From Eubacteriales bacterium (GTDB lineage Bacteria > Bacillota > Clostridia > Eubacteriales > Anaerofustaceae), in NCBI GenBank assembly GCA_024685545.1, contig JAIKVR010000069.1, positions 1-64,000 on the forward strand: a stretch of DNA of 64,000 bases. Reading direction: 5' to 3'. Within the stretch, counting starts at the first letter, position 1, and each line of letters begins with the position of its first letter. The notes beneath the pieces are model-generated. The model saw only the letters and a program-made list of their open reading frames with translations. It searched no databases and had not been told where the DNA came from. Shown here in pieces: positions 46,738 to 56,671 of this stretch. The translations under genes and the position numbers were made by a program.

Positions 46738-47757
46738 TTGGAAACTCAATTAATGAAGATCAAGGAACAGGTGCTCTCCGCTATTGAGTCCGTCGACGAT
46801 CTGGCTTCCATCGAGAACCTGAGGGTAGAGTATCTCGGGAAGAAAGGCAAATTGACGTCGATACTCAGAGGAATGGGTTCCCTGAGCGCTGATGAGAGAC
46901 CCCGGATCGGGAAACTCGCAAATGAAGTGCGTGAGGCTATCGAGACCGCGCTCTCAGAAAAAAAGAAGTACTTTGAAGAAAAAGCCACTGAATTAAAGCT
47001 CTCCAGTCAGTTTATCGACATCACTCTGCCCGGCAAGAAGCTTGCGTCCGGTCACGAGCACCCGCTTTATCTGGTTATCGATGAAATGCTGGATATCTTC
47101 GGTCAGCTTGGATTTTCGGTTGTTGAAGGGCCTGAGATCGAATGGGTAAAAAACAATTTCGACAACCTGAATGTTCCGCTCGAACACTCTTCAAGGGATT
47201 ACAGCGATACCTTTTACTTTACGGATGATATTCTTTTGAGAACACAGACATCTCCCGTTCAGGTCAGGGCTATGACGGGAAACCAGCCGCCCATCAAGAT
47301 CGTCTCACCGGGAAAAGTCTACAGAAAAGACGAGATCGACGCGACTCATTCGCCAATGTTCCATCAGCTGGAAGGACTTATCATTGATGAAGGCATAACG
47401 ATGGCGGACCTTAAAGGCACTCTGGATTACGTTGCAAAACTGATGTACGGAGAGGACACTCAGACACGCTTCCGTCCGCACCAGTTCTATTTCACGGAAC
47501 CCAGTGCCGAAATGGACGCCAGCTGTTTTGCGTGCCACGGAAAAGGCTGCCGCATATGCAAGGGCACCGGATGGATCGAGATACTGGGCTGCGGCATGGT
47601 GCACCCGCATGTTCTTGAGATATGCGGTATCGATCCGGAAAAATACACGGGTTTTGCTTTCGGAATGGGTCTGGACCGTATGGCGATGCTCAAGTACGAT
47701 ATCAACGACCTGCGTCTTCTTTTCGGCAATGACACCGAATTCCTGGAACAGTTTTAA
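46738..47757 (+). CDS. pheS: Phenylalanine--tRNA ligase alpha subunit (TTG start possible; ATG at 46753 alternative)
   Basis: SSQFIDITLPGK, FDNLNVPLEHSSRDYSDTFYFTDDILLRTQTSPVQVRAM, GMGLDRMAMLKYDINDLR. Confidence 0.96.
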   Translation: METQLMKIKEQVLSAIESVDDLASIENLRVEYLGKKGKLTSILRGMGSLSADERPRIGKLANEVREAIETALSEKKKYFEEKATELKLSSQFIDITLPGKKLASGHEHPLYLVIDEMLDIFGQLGFSVVEGPEIEWVKNNFDNLNVPLEHSSRDYSDTFYFTDDILLRTQTSPVQVRAMTGNQPPIKIVSPGKVYRKDEIDATHSPMFHQLEGLIIDEGITMADLKGTLDYVAKLMYGEDTQTRFRPHQFYFTEPSAEMDASCFACHGKGCRICKGTGWIEILGCGMVHPHVLEICGIDPEKYTGFAFGMGLDRMAMLKYDINDLRLLFGNDTEFLEQF

Positions 47758-47768
47758 GGAGGAGCTGC

Positions 47769-50156
47769 ATGATTACCTCAATTACATGGGTCAAGGATTA
47801 TACGGAAATTCCCGATGATATGAAGTCCTTCGCCGAAAGGATGACGATCACCGGAACCATATGCGAGAATTACGAATACAGGGGAGGCCAGATAAGCAAC
47901 ATCGTCACCGCCAAGGTGAACAGTATTGAAAGCCATCCCGATTCCGATCGCTTATGGGTATGCAAGGTTTTCGACGGAGAGACTGAGTTCACGATAGTTA
48001 CCGGAGCCCAGAATGTCAGACAGGGAGACATCGTCCCTCTCGCCAGAAACAATTCTACATTATATGACGGCAGGGAGATCAAAACCGGCGTCTTAAGAGG
48101 AATCGAGAGCCAGGGAATGCTTTGCTCGGCAGGCGAACTCGGCATCAAAGCCGGTATCGCTCCAAAAGCAGCCGAGGAAGGCATTTATATACTGCCTGCC
48201 GACACAAATCTTGGAGTTGATATAAAGGAGATCCTCGGACTTAATGACTACACTACTGAATTTGAACTGACGAACAACAGACAGGACTGCAACAGTGTCC
48301 TGGGCATAGCCAGTGAAGCCGGGGCAGCCTTTGGGAAAAGATTTGTTTTCCCCTCCTATGAATTCGATTCACCGAAAAACGATATTGACAAATATCTGAA
48401 GATCAGCGTAGAAAATCCTGAACTCTGCAGAAGATACACGGCGAGAATGGTAAGGATCAAGAAGATAGAGCCGTCTCCGATGTGGATGCAGGTCAGGCTG
48501 ATGGGTTCCGGTATGAGACCTATCAATAACGTGGTCGATGTTTCGAACTTCGTTATGTTGGAGACAGGACAGCCGCTGCACACCTTTGACTATGATAAGC
48601 TTAAGGATAATAAGATAATCGTACGCACCGCGCAGAAAGATGAAAAATTCACGACTCTGGACGGCGTTGAAAGAATTCTGTACGAGAACATGCTTATGAT
48701 CTGCGACGGTCAGAGGAGCGTATGCGTAGCTGGCGTAATGGGGGGAGAGAACTCCGACATTACGGATGATACAAAGACTGTCGTTATCGAGTCTGCGAAT
48801 TTCAACGGTACCAGCGTCAGAAATACATCAAAGAAACTCGGGCTGCGCACGGAATCCAGCGCGCGTTTTGAAAAGGGCATAAGTCCGTTCCTGACGAAGT
48901 ACGCCTGTGACAGAGCTGCCAGTCTGCTTGTGGAGATCGGCGCAGCCGAATACATTGACGGAGTGATCGATGTCAGAGGCGAGATAGCCGAGCCTGCTGA
49001 AGTTTCCATGGATATGGATTGGTATAATTCCTTCATAGGTATCGACCTTACTCCCCAAAAGGCAGCCGGATATCTGGATCTTCTGGGCTTTGACACCGTG
49101 ATCAGCGGTTCTGTGATCACCGCCAAAACGCCGAGATTCCGCCAGGACATTGCAATTAAAGAAGATCTCGCGGAAGAAGTCACCCGCATGTTCGGCTATG
49201 ACAATATCCCGCAGACCAGGATGGAAACATCGAATTACATCTCTCCCAGGAACGAATACTACTCGTTTAAACAGAAGATCAAACAGCTCCTTATCGGCAT
49301 CGGAGGACATGACATACTGACGTATTCGTTCGACAGTCCGTCCAGGATCAAGGCTTTCGGATTTGAGCCTGCCGATAAGCGCAGTCAGCCTGAGATCATC
49401 GTAAATCCGCTCGGGGAGGATACCTCCGCAATGCGCACGACGATCCTCACCGGACTGCTTTCAACGCTAAAGCTCAATTCCAGCAAGAAAAACGAAGCGA
49501 GACTGATGTTCGAGATCGCATGCGCTTTCCTGAAAAACGAGGATAAGAACGATCTTCCCGAAAGCATCGACAGACTTGCCGTGGGCGAATATGATTCGAA
49601 TTTCTATGAGATAAAGTCAGTTATCGAGTATATCGCAGATGTGCTTAAGATCACCGGACTTGATTATGAAAGAGCCAAGGAGCCTTTCCTCCATCCCGGA
49701 AGAAGCGCATATGTTCTCCTGAAAGGGAAGAAGATAGGCTGCTTCGGGCAGATACACCCGAGGCTTGCCAAGAGCTACGATGTGCCTGAAAGCGTCTGCA
49801 TGGCCGAGCTCGACATCGAACCTCTCTATGAAGCTTACCAGGGAATCACTGTTCACATGAAGCCGGTCGCCAAGTATCCGGCAGTACACAGGGATCTGGC
49901 GCTGGTAATGGATGAGGATACCCCGGCAGGAGATATAGGCAAAGAGATATTGTCGAGAGGAGGAGATAAACTGATCTCCTGTGAAGTCTTCGACGTATAT
50001 GTCAGCGATGTGATAGGGAAGATGAAGAAGAGCGTTGCGTATAACCTGGTTTTCCGCAGCGAAGAATCGACTCTTACCGATGAAACGATCGAGGAAGCTG
50101 TAAAGGGAATACTGACACATCTTAAGGAAAAATTCGGTATCACGATCAGGGAATAA
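47769..50156 (+). CDS. pheT: Phenylalanine--tRNA ligase beta subunit
   Basis: MITSITWVKDYTEIPDDMKSFAERMTITGTICENYEYRG..., TNNRQDCNSVLGIASE, C-terminal FDX-ACB-like domain. Confidence 0.96.
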   Translation: MITSITWVKDYTEIPDDMKSFAERMTITGTICENYEYRGGQISNIVTAKVNSIESHPDSDRLWVCKVFDGETEFTIVTGAQNVRQGDIVPLARNNSTLYDGREIKTGVLRGIESQGMLCSAGELGIKAGIAPKAAEEGIYILPADTNLGVDIKEILGLNDYTTEFELTNNRQDCNSVLGIASEAGAAFGKRFVFPSYEFDSPKNDIDKYLKISVENPELCRRYTARMVRIKKIEPSPMWMQVRLMGSGMRPINNVVDVSNFVMLETGQPLHTFDYDKLKDNKIIVRTAQKDEKFTTLDGVERILYENMLMICDGQRSVCVAGVMGGENSDITDDTKTVVIESANFNGTSVRNTSKKLGLRTESSARFEKGISPFLTKYACDRAASLLVEIGAAEYIDGVIDVRGEIAEPAEVSMDMDWYNSFIGIDLTPQKAAGYLDLLGFDTVISGSVITAKTPRFRQDIAIKEDLAEEVTRMFGYDNIPQTRMETSNYISPRNEYYSFKQKIKQLLIGIGGHDILTYSFDSPSRIKAFGFEPADKRSQPEIIVNPLGEDTSAMRTTILTGLLSTLKLNSSKKNEARLMFEIACAFLKNEDKNDLPESIDRLAVGEYDSNFYEIKSVIEYIADVLKITGLDYERAKEPFLHPGRSAYVLLKGKKIGCFGQIHPRLAKSYDVPESVCMAELDIEPLYEAYQGITVHMKPVAKYPAVHRDLALVMDEDTPAGDIGKEILSRGGDKLISCEVFDVYVSDVIGKMKKSVAYNLVFRSEESTLTDETIEEAVKGILTHLKEKFGITIRE

Positions 50157-50170
50157 GAATAATCCGATAA

Positions 50171-50203
50171 AAATACACTAAATATTTATTTAGTGTATTT
50201 TTT
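50171..50203 (+). terminator. Intrinsic terminator after pheT
   Basis: AATACACTAAAT-ATTT-ATTTAGTGTATT-TTTTA. Confidence 0.85.
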
Positions 50204-50223
50204 ATGCTATAATGATGGACAAA

Positions 50224-51090
50224 ATGGAAAAATCATATTCTGAATACCTGCAGAAGGAATATCCTTCAGAAACGGCTACGGGATACTTATATGACGTCCA
50301 GGGATTTGAACGTTTTCTTAAACAGCGCTATGCTGATGAAACCGATATCCTGAAAAATGCAGCCGCTGCCGATGTGATAGCGTATGTGAACCGGCTGAGT
50401 TCATCTCATAACTCCGAGGCTATGATCAACCGGATGCTCTCATCGCTGAGGAATTATTATGACTATCTGCAAAGCCGTGGCGTTATTAATCATTCACCGG
50501 TGAAAAATGTGAGATCATTGAAGATCCGTACAGATAATAAACAGCCTCTGCATATTGATGAATGCAGAAAGCTGATCGAAAGCATAGACGGAAGGAACTC
50601 GTTACGTGACAGGCTCATAATCCTTCTGAATATCAACTGCTGCCTGACTGCTTCAGAACTGGTATCGATCAGAACGGCCGATATCACGGATGATTTCCTC
50701 ATCATACGCGAAGCTGACGGAAAAGAGAGAAGGATCCCTCTGGATGACGCTCTGAAATCGATTTTAAGGCGTTTTTTATCGGACGAACGTATAAGAACAC
50801 GTAAATTCCTTTTCAGCGGGAATGACGAACCGATGCCTTTGAGGACCATGCAGCTTATAGTCACAAAACGGCTGAAAAACAGCGGACTGTACAGGAAGGG
50901 GATGTCCACAGTCACTTTGAAGCTTACCGGAGCATATATACTGAAAAAATACTGTTCGGTCGACAACGAGACTTTAAGCAGGATCTACGGCATCAATAAA
51001 CCCGAAGCAATTATCGTCAGCAGAAATGAGGACCCAATTGGAGATAATATTAACAGGAATCCTCTTGTAAAACTGGCGGGGCAGGAGTAG
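50224..51090 (+). CDS. Tyrosine-recombinase-like protein lacking the catalytic residues (ORF track starts at 50212)
   Basis: SAM-like N-terminal domain, then LNINCCLTASELVSIRTADI (catalytic Arg replaced), STVTLKLTGAYILKKYCSVDNETLSRIYGINKPEAI (HxxR, GH and Tyr not recognisable). Confidence 0.75.
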   Translation: MEKSYSEYLQKEYPSETATGYLYDVQGFERFLKQRYADETDILKNAAAADVIAYVNRLSSSHNSEAMINRMLSSLRNYYDYLQSRGVINHSPVKNVRSLKIRTDNKQPLHIDECRKLIESIDGRNSLRDRLIILLNINCCLTASELVSIRTADITDDFLIIREADGKERRIPLDDALKSILRRFLSDERIRTRKFLFSGNDEPMPLRTMQLIVTKRLKNSGLYRKGMSTVTLKLTGAYILKKYCSVDNETLSRIYGINKPEAIIVSRNEDPIGDNINRNPLVKLAGQE

Positions 51091-51149
51091 AATAGCTACA
51101 GATATCTTTCCGTTAAAGACAGCTTTAATGTAAAAATGGAGCGTAATTT

Positions 51150-52226
51150 ATGCCGAATAACTACACTAAGGAAAAAAACGCCGAATACACGGTCAAATTA
51201 AGAAACGTGCTGGAACTGCTGCCCGCGTTCGCTGCAGATTTCTTCCGCGGTATCACAGATACGACTCAGATCCGAACAAGGCTTGCTTATTCATATGATC
51301 TCCGTATTTTCTTTTACTATTTGAAAAACGTAAATGATAAATTCATTAGCAGAATTGACGAGAGAGATTTTACAGTTAAGGATCTTGATCTGATCAAAGC
51401 TGTGGATATAGAAAAATACTCCGAATTCCTCTCCTATTACCAGCTGCCGAATTATAAGGATCCTTCGAAGATGATGACCTATACGAATTCCGCAAATGGA
51501 AAGATGCGTAAGCTTGCCACGCTTCGCAGCTTTTATAAGTACTATTTTAAGCGTGAGCTGATACAGACAAATCCGGCGGAGCTGGTCGATCTGCCGAAGC
51601 TGCACGAAAAGCCTATCGTACGTCTTGAAGCTAATGAAGTGGCTGACCTGCTCGATGGTGTTGAAGATGGCAATAGACTATCAGATACCGCAAAGAGATT
51701 TCATGAAAAAACCGCTCTCAGGGATACTGCTCTTATAGCGCTGATGCTCGGAACAGGGATCCGTATCAGCGAATGCATCGGGCTCAATATATCGGACTTT
51801 GACTTTTCGAACAACAGTTTTATAGTCACACGGAAAGGCGGCGACAAGGCGATCCTTTATCTGTCTCAGGAAGTGGCTGATATTCTTACCGATTACCTTA
51901 AGGAATACCGAAATAAGATCGAAGGTATCAGACCCGGCGATGAGGATGCTATGTTCCTTTCGCTCCAAAAGAAACGTATGGGCGTCAGCGCCGTCGAAAA
52001 AATGGTTAAAAAATATACCAAAAGCATCGTACCGCTGAAAAACATCTCACCGCATAAATTCAGAAGCACTTTCGGTACGAATCTGTATCTTGAGACCGGA
52101 GATATTTACCTTGTGGCAGATGTGTTAGGCCATAAAGATGTCAATACCACCAGGAAACACTATGCGGATGTGGAAGAAGACAGGCGTAAGCAGGCTGCAA
52201 AAGTTATCAAGCTCAGAAAAGACTAA
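51150..52226 (+). CDS. XerC/D-type tyrosine recombinase
   Basis: GTGIRISECIGLNISDFDF, VTRKGGDKAILYL, SPHKFRSTFGTNLYLETGDIYLVADVLGHKDVNTTRKHYADV: all catalytic residues present. Confidence 0.92.
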   Translation: MPNNYTKEKNAEYTVKLRNVLELLPAFAADFFRGITDTTQIRTRLAYSYDLRIFFYYLKNVNDKFISRIDERDFTVKDLDLIKAVDIEKYSEFLSYYQLPNYKDPSKMMTYTNSANGKMRKLATLRSFYKYYFKRELIQTNPAELVDLPKLHEKPIVRLEANEVADLLDGVEDGNRLSDTAKRFHEKTALRDTALIALMLGTGIRISECIGLNISDFDFSNNSFIVTRKGGDKAILYLSQEVADILTDYLKEYRNKIEGIRPGDEDAMFLSLQKKRMGVSAVEKMVKKYTKSIVPLKNISPHKFRSTFGTNLYLETGDIYLVADVLGHKDVNTTRKHYADVEEDRRKQAAKVIKLRKD

Positions 52227-52531
52227 TATACAGGCAGTTCTATCGTCTGTCCGGTATAGATAAGTCCTCCCTTCTGCAGTCCGTTTATCTGGCAGATCTC
52301 AAATACGACCTGGGGAAGTCTCATGTTATCAGGGCATATGGCTTCAGCTAAAGCCCATACAGTATCTCCGTCATGTACGACGTACGGCACGGTCTTAGTC
52401 ATTGTGGATCTATTAGCTCCTGTAAAAGGGATAAAGAAAGCAAAGAATATGACCAGCACGACGAATGCTATAAAAAGCTTCTTATAAACCATTGCTGCGG
52501 ATTTCTTAAGGCGAATCGAACGTTTTTTCAT
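52223..52531 (-). CDS. LysM-domain membrane-anchored protein (YneA-like cell division suppressor)
   Basis: N-terminal TM and C-terminal LysM (VPYVVHDGDTVWALAEAICPDNMRLPQVVFEICQINGLQKGGLIYTGQTIELP); divergent from lexA. Confidence 0.82.
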   Translation of the reverse strand: MKKRSIRLKKSAAMVYKKLFIAFVVLVIFFAFFIPFTGANRSTMTKTVPYVVHDGDTVWALAEAICPDNMRLPQVVFEICQINGLQKGGLIYTGQTIELPVY

Positions 52532-52545
52532 ATTAATCCTCAAAT

Positions 52546-52559
52546 CGAACATTTGTTTA
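52546..52559. promoter_or_regulatory. LexA (SOS) box in the lexA/yneA-like intergenic region
   Basis: CGAACATTTGTTTA, close to the Firmicutes CGAAC-N4-GTTYG consensus. Confidence 0.75.
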
Positions 52560-52600
52560 GCACAAGTGTACGATACATAGATGAAATTGTCAAGATATTT

Positions 52601-52640
52601 AGAACAAATATTTGACAATGCACACTTCCATATGTATAAT
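52601..52640 (+). promoter_or_regulatory. lexA promoter with second degenerate SOS-like box overlapping the -35
   Basis: AGAACAAATATTTGACA: -35 TTGACA 52612-52617, 17-nt spacer, -10 TATAAT 52635-52640. Confidence 0.7.
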
Positions 52641-52670
52641 ATAGTTGAAAATTATCAAGGCGGTTTTACC

Positions 52671-53288
52671 ATGTACGAAGATCTATCCGGTGTTCAGATT
52701 CAAATTCTAGAGTATCTCAAAGAAGAAAAGAAAAAGCACAGCTACTCACCCTCTGTAAGAGAGATCGGTGCTGCTGTCGGCCTGAAATCAACGTCTTCTG
52801 TCCAGTATCAGCTGAACAACCTTACACAGCTGGGCTATATCCGCCGTAATCCGCTGAAACCGAGAACCATCGAAATTATCGATGACGATGAACCTATGCC
52901 CGAAACAGAGATGATTTCTGTTCCTATCATCGGCAAGGTCGCAGCAGGTGCTCCGATCCTTGCTGTAGAGAATTATGAGGATTATTTCCCTCTGCCTGCT
53001 TCGTTCTTGGGCCGTGGAGACAGTGAGTGCTTCATGCTCCTGGTACAGGGCAGCAGCATGATTAATGCAGGCATCTTTGAAGGAGATTATGTGATCGTCC
53101 GCCAGCAGAATACTGCGAGGAACGGCGAGATAGTTGTTGCCATGATCGATGATGAAGCCACGGTAAAGACGTTCTATAAAGAAGAGAACAGTATCCGCCT
53201 GCAGCCGGAAAACCCGATGATGGCGCCGATATATGCCAGAAATGTCACTATACTGGGAAAAGTGATCGGAGTAATCAGAAAACTATAA
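52671..53288 (+). CDS. lexA: SOS repressor LexA
   Basis: [48 protein letters not shown] (cleavage region), [19 protein letters not shown]. Confidence 0.96.
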   Translation: MYEDLSGVQIQILEYLKEEKKKHSYSPSVREIGAAVGLKSTSSVQYQLNNLTQLGYIRRNPLKPRTIEIIDDDEPMPETEMISVPIIGKVAAGAPILAVENYEDYFPLPASFLGRGDSECFMLLVQGSSMINAGIFEGDYVIVRQQNTARNGEIVVAMIDDEATVKTFYKEENSIRLQPENPMMAPIYARNVTILGKVIGVIRKL

Positions 53289-53343
53289 GATGAATTATGC
53301 AGACCTCTGCAGATAGAGTTACAAATCTATAATGATTAAAGCA

Positions 53344-53382
53344 AAACGGTATGGCAATATGAATTGCCATACCGTTTCTTAT
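53344..53382. terminator. 15-bp perfect hairpin terminator after lexA
   Basis: AAACGGTATGGCAAT-ATGA-ATTGCCATACCGTTT-CTTATT. Confidence 0.85.
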
Positions 53383-53482
53383 TGCTGTACTCACACGACG
53401 GAGATATGCTGGACCGTGTTGAATGTGCATGAGCTCAACTGCTTCTGATAAGCATATCAGCGACAACGTCCACGCATGAGGC

Positions 53483-54364
53483 TTAATTGCTGATATCAAA
53501 GACAAACACTTCATGAATCTCTTCGGAATATCCGTCGTAAAACCCCTTCGGCATTCCCAGTATTATATGAGCCCCGCGGTTATACAGAAGAAGAAATCGA
53601 TTCTCTTCAGGGTCAAAGCTCAATCCTTCTATCTCGCCCTGCCTTAATACCTCGTCGAACGTTTTTTCAAGCGTAACCTTGCCTTTCGACAGATCTTCAC
53701 TGATCTCGATCCTATACATATGATCCGGTGCGTTCTCATCAGCGTCACCGTCATCACAGGTAACATATAGACTCCCGTCATAATAAGCCACACCCTGTAT
53801 CCACTTCGGCACAGGATCCATACGGAGATTTCCCCTGTACAGACCGGAGTTCAAATCGTACATGTACAGATATGCACTGGATTCATCATCTACCCAGGAG
53901 CTCATATATACTGTATTGTGAATATGATCGACAGCAATTCCTGAACATTCAAGCTGCCCTGTATCGGCTCGAAACGGGAACACACGCTTGAGTTTCAAGG
54001 TATTGCCATCGTATACAGCGACCTGAATATTCTTTCCTGCGCCGTCCATAAAGAACTCGACGCCTAGATACAGCTCATTTTGCCATACATCGATGTCGCC
54101 GATATGGTTGACCTCAAAATCATATCCTGAGAATGGGTTCGTGTTCTCGGCAACGACATTCCAGTCCTTATCGTATTTGGTCAGGCTGCCTGATCCGCTG
54201 ACCCAATAGTAATCGCCTTCGGTGCAGATGCCCTGTCGTCCATTTACCGGATGTACAGACGACAACTTATAGCTGCGAGACAAATCTTCTGTTTCAGAAG
54301 ATTTGTTTTCCATCACGCAGCCTCCAAAGCCGATGATCAGGATCAGCGCTATCATGAATATCAT
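53483..54364 (-). CDS. Predicted lipoprotein with beta-propeller-like repeats, function unknown
   Basis: Lipobox IIGFGGC; repeated short blades (GDYYWVSGSGSLTKYDKDWNVV, NTVYMSSWVDDESSAYLYMYDLNSG, GSLYVTCDDGDADE). Confidence 0.72.
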   Translation of the reverse strand: MIFMIALILIIGFGGCVMENKSSETEDLSRSYKLSSVHPVNGRQGICTEGDYYWVSGSGSLTKYDKDWNVVAENTNPFSGYDFEVNHIGDIDVWQNELYLGVEFFMDGAGKNIQVAVYDGNTLKLKRVFPFRADTGQLECSGIAVDHIHNTVYMSSWVDDESSAYLYMYDLNSGLYRGNLRMDPVPKWIQGVAYYDGSLYVTCDDGDADENAPDHMYRIEISEDLSKGKVTLEKTFDEVLRQGEIEGLSFDPEENRFLLLYNRGAHIILGMPKGFYDGYSEEIHEVFVFDISN

Positions 54365-54501
54365 TGCTCTTGATTTTGCCGTATGAAGAATCATATGTCT
54401 GTTTTCTCGGGAAGGGCCGGCTCTTTTGTTTCACTCATGTTTCCGAATTCTGCAATATCCGACAAAATGAAGCGTTACTTCCCTACCCTACTTTCTTAGG
54501 T

Positions 54502-55752
54502 CTACATCAGCTTCAAAGAAACGATCGCATTATAAAGGGCAATTTTGACGTGTTCGTATGTAAGTCCGCCCTGCTGATAAACAATGAACGGCTCCTTCAT
54601 CGGAGAATCAGCGCTTAGTTCTATCGATGAGCCCTGGATGAAATTGCCTGCAGCCATGATGATCTGATCCACATATCCCGGCATATCCCAGGGCTCAGGG
54701 GAGACATAGGAATCTACCGGTGAGGAAAACTGTACTGCCTGACAGTAATCGATAAGTTTCTGTCTGTCATTCAGGACCACTGCCTGGATGATGTCGCTGC
54801 GGGCTTCGTCGAACTTAGGGAATACTTCGAATCCCAGCCCGGATAATGCTTTTGCTGTGAGGATCGCGCCTTTTACCGCAGAATTGACTACACTGGGAGC
54901 GATAAAGAAACCCTGCATGTAATTCCTGGTAGTGCCGGAAGGCATCGCGCCTACTTCAAATGCAATGGAAGGCATTGTAAGCCTGCCGGCTGCCAGTTCT
55001 ACCAGATCGCTCCTTCCGACGATATAGCCTCCGCTGGAAGCCAGACCTCCGCCCGGATTTTTGATAAGAGAACCTGCAATAAGATCTGCATTGACGTCGC
55101 AGGGTTCTTCTTTCTCCAGGAATTCTCCGTAACAGTTGTCTACTATGACTACGATGTCTCTCCTTACATCCTTAATGGCAGCAATGGCTTCTTTCAGGGC
55201 ATCTATCGTCAAAGCGGTCCGCATGGAATACCCTGTCGATCTCTGGAAAAAGACGGCTCTGGTGTTTTCATCGACCAGCTCCTGAAACTGTTGCAGATCA
55301 AGTTTTCCTTCCGGAGTGAATTCGATCTGCTTATAACCGATCCCGAAATCAGCCAGTGTGCCTTTGTTTCTGCAGGTATCTGATACTCCGATATTTGAAT
55401 AGATCGTATCATAGGGCTGCCCGGTCATTGATATGAAGTTGTCTCCCGGACGGAGGACAGCATAAAGGCAAAGAGAGACTGCATGTGTCCCGGAGACTAT
55501 CTGAGGGCGTACGAGAGCAGCTTCTCCGCCGAACACATCCGCATAGATCTTTTCAGTGACGTCACGTCCGTCGTCATTGTAACCGTATCCGGTCGATCCG
55601 GTGAAATGCCGTTCGGCGAGCTTATGTCTCTGCATCGCGCCAAGCACTTTCGCCTCATTATAAAGCGCGATCCCGTCACGTTTTCTGAAAATATCCCTGA
55701 CGCTGTCTTCACATTCGTTTATATAATCGAAAACTGCTTTGTTCTCAAACAT
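54502..55752 (-). CDS. Methionine gamma-lyase family / aluminium-resistance family PLP protein
   Basis: RHFTGSTGYGYNDDGRDVTEKIYADVFGGEAALVRPQIVSGTHAVSLCLYAVLRPGD; downstream of miaA. Confidence 0.92.
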   Translation of the reverse strand: MFENKAVFDYINECEDSVRDIFRKRDGIALYNEAKVLGAMQRHKLAERHFTGSTGYGYNDDGRDVTEKIYADVFGGEAALVRPQIVSGTHAVSLCLYAVLRPGDNFISMTGQPYDTIYSNIGVSDTCRNKGTLADFGIGYKQIEFTPEGKLDLQQFQELVDENTRAVFFQRSTGYSMRTALTIDALKEAIAAIKDVRRDIVVIVDNCYGEFLEKEEPCDVNADLIAGSLIKNPGGGLASSGGYIVGRSDLVELAAGRLTMPSIAFEVGAMPSGTTRNYMQGFFIAPSVVNSAVKGAILTAKALSGLGFEVFPKFDEARSDIIQAVVLNDRQKLIDYCQAVQFSSPVDSYVSPEPWDMPGYVDQIIMAAGNFIQGSSIELSADSPMKEPFIVYQQGGLTYEHVKIALYNAIVSLKLM

Positions 55753-56671
55753 TACTGTCCCCTTTGAAGATCATATCCGCGATCCGGATGCTGTTCAATT
55801 CATCTGCATCGATCCAGCGCACGTCTTTGTTCGCATTGAACCATGTGTACTGCCTTTTGGCGTAATTCCGGCTTCGTTTCTTTATCAGGCTGACTGCCTC
55901 TTCCATGGAAGTTTCTCCTTCGATCGCGCTGATAAGCTCCTTATATCCGATAGCCTTGAATGCGGTCAGCGATCTGTCCGGATGAGCATTATACAATTCT
56001 CTGACTTCCTCTTCCAGCCCCTCTGACATCATTCTGTCCACCCTTGCATTTATCCTCTCGTAAAGAAGTGGCCTGGAAACTGATAAAGCATAATACTCGG
56101 TATCGGGGAAACGCATGGTCCGTTTCTTTTTGGCTGAACTCATCCTGTTTCCGGTATCATGATAGAATTCAAGCGCCCTCATGACACGTTTGATATTGTT
56201 TTTATGGGTAGAAGCGGCATATTCGGGATCTATCTCCATGAGCATATCGTACAATGCATCAGCTCCTTTGGCCTCGGCGATCTCAGTTAAATATCTTCGG
56301 TATGAAAGATCGGTGTTTTCGCCTGAGAACTCATAGCTGGAATAAACGATGCTGTCGATATAAAGTCCGCTTCCGCCGGTAAGTATGACCGTACGGTCTG
56401 CCGATGAGTCCATGTAGTCGAGAGCCCTGTGCGAATAATCGAATGCCGTGACCGGATAGGTTACGTCATATTCATCGATCATATAATGCCGTATATGCTC
56501 GGTCATGTATTTGGGGGGCTTGGATGTTCCGATGTCCATGCCTCTGTAGCATTGATAGCAGTCAGCTGAAACTATTACGCCGCCGGTCAGTTCCGCAAGA
56601 GCGTAAGCAGCATCGGTCTTGCCTGAAGCGGTCGGTCCAGCTATGACAATAAGTCTGCCGGAGAAGCTCAT
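55745..56671 (-). CDS. miaA: tRNA dimethylallyltransferase
   Basis: LIVIAGPTASGKTDAAYALAELTGGVIVSADCYQCYRGMDIGTSKPP. Confidence 0.95.
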   Translation of the reverse strand: MSFSGRLIVIAGPTASGKTDAAYALAELTGGVIVSADCYQCYRGMDIGTSKPPKYMTEHIRHYMIDEYDVTYPVTAFDYSHRALDYMDSSADRTVILTGGSGLYIDSIVYSSYEFSGENTDLSYRRYLTEIAEAKGADALYDMLMEIDPEYAASTHKNNIKRVMRALEFYHDTGNRMSSAKKKRTMRFPDTEYYALSVSRPLLYERINARVDRMMSEGLEEEVRELYNAHPDRSLTAFKAIGYKELISAIEGETSMEEAVSLIKKRSRNYAKRQYTWFNANKDVRWIDADELNSIRIADMIFKGDSNV

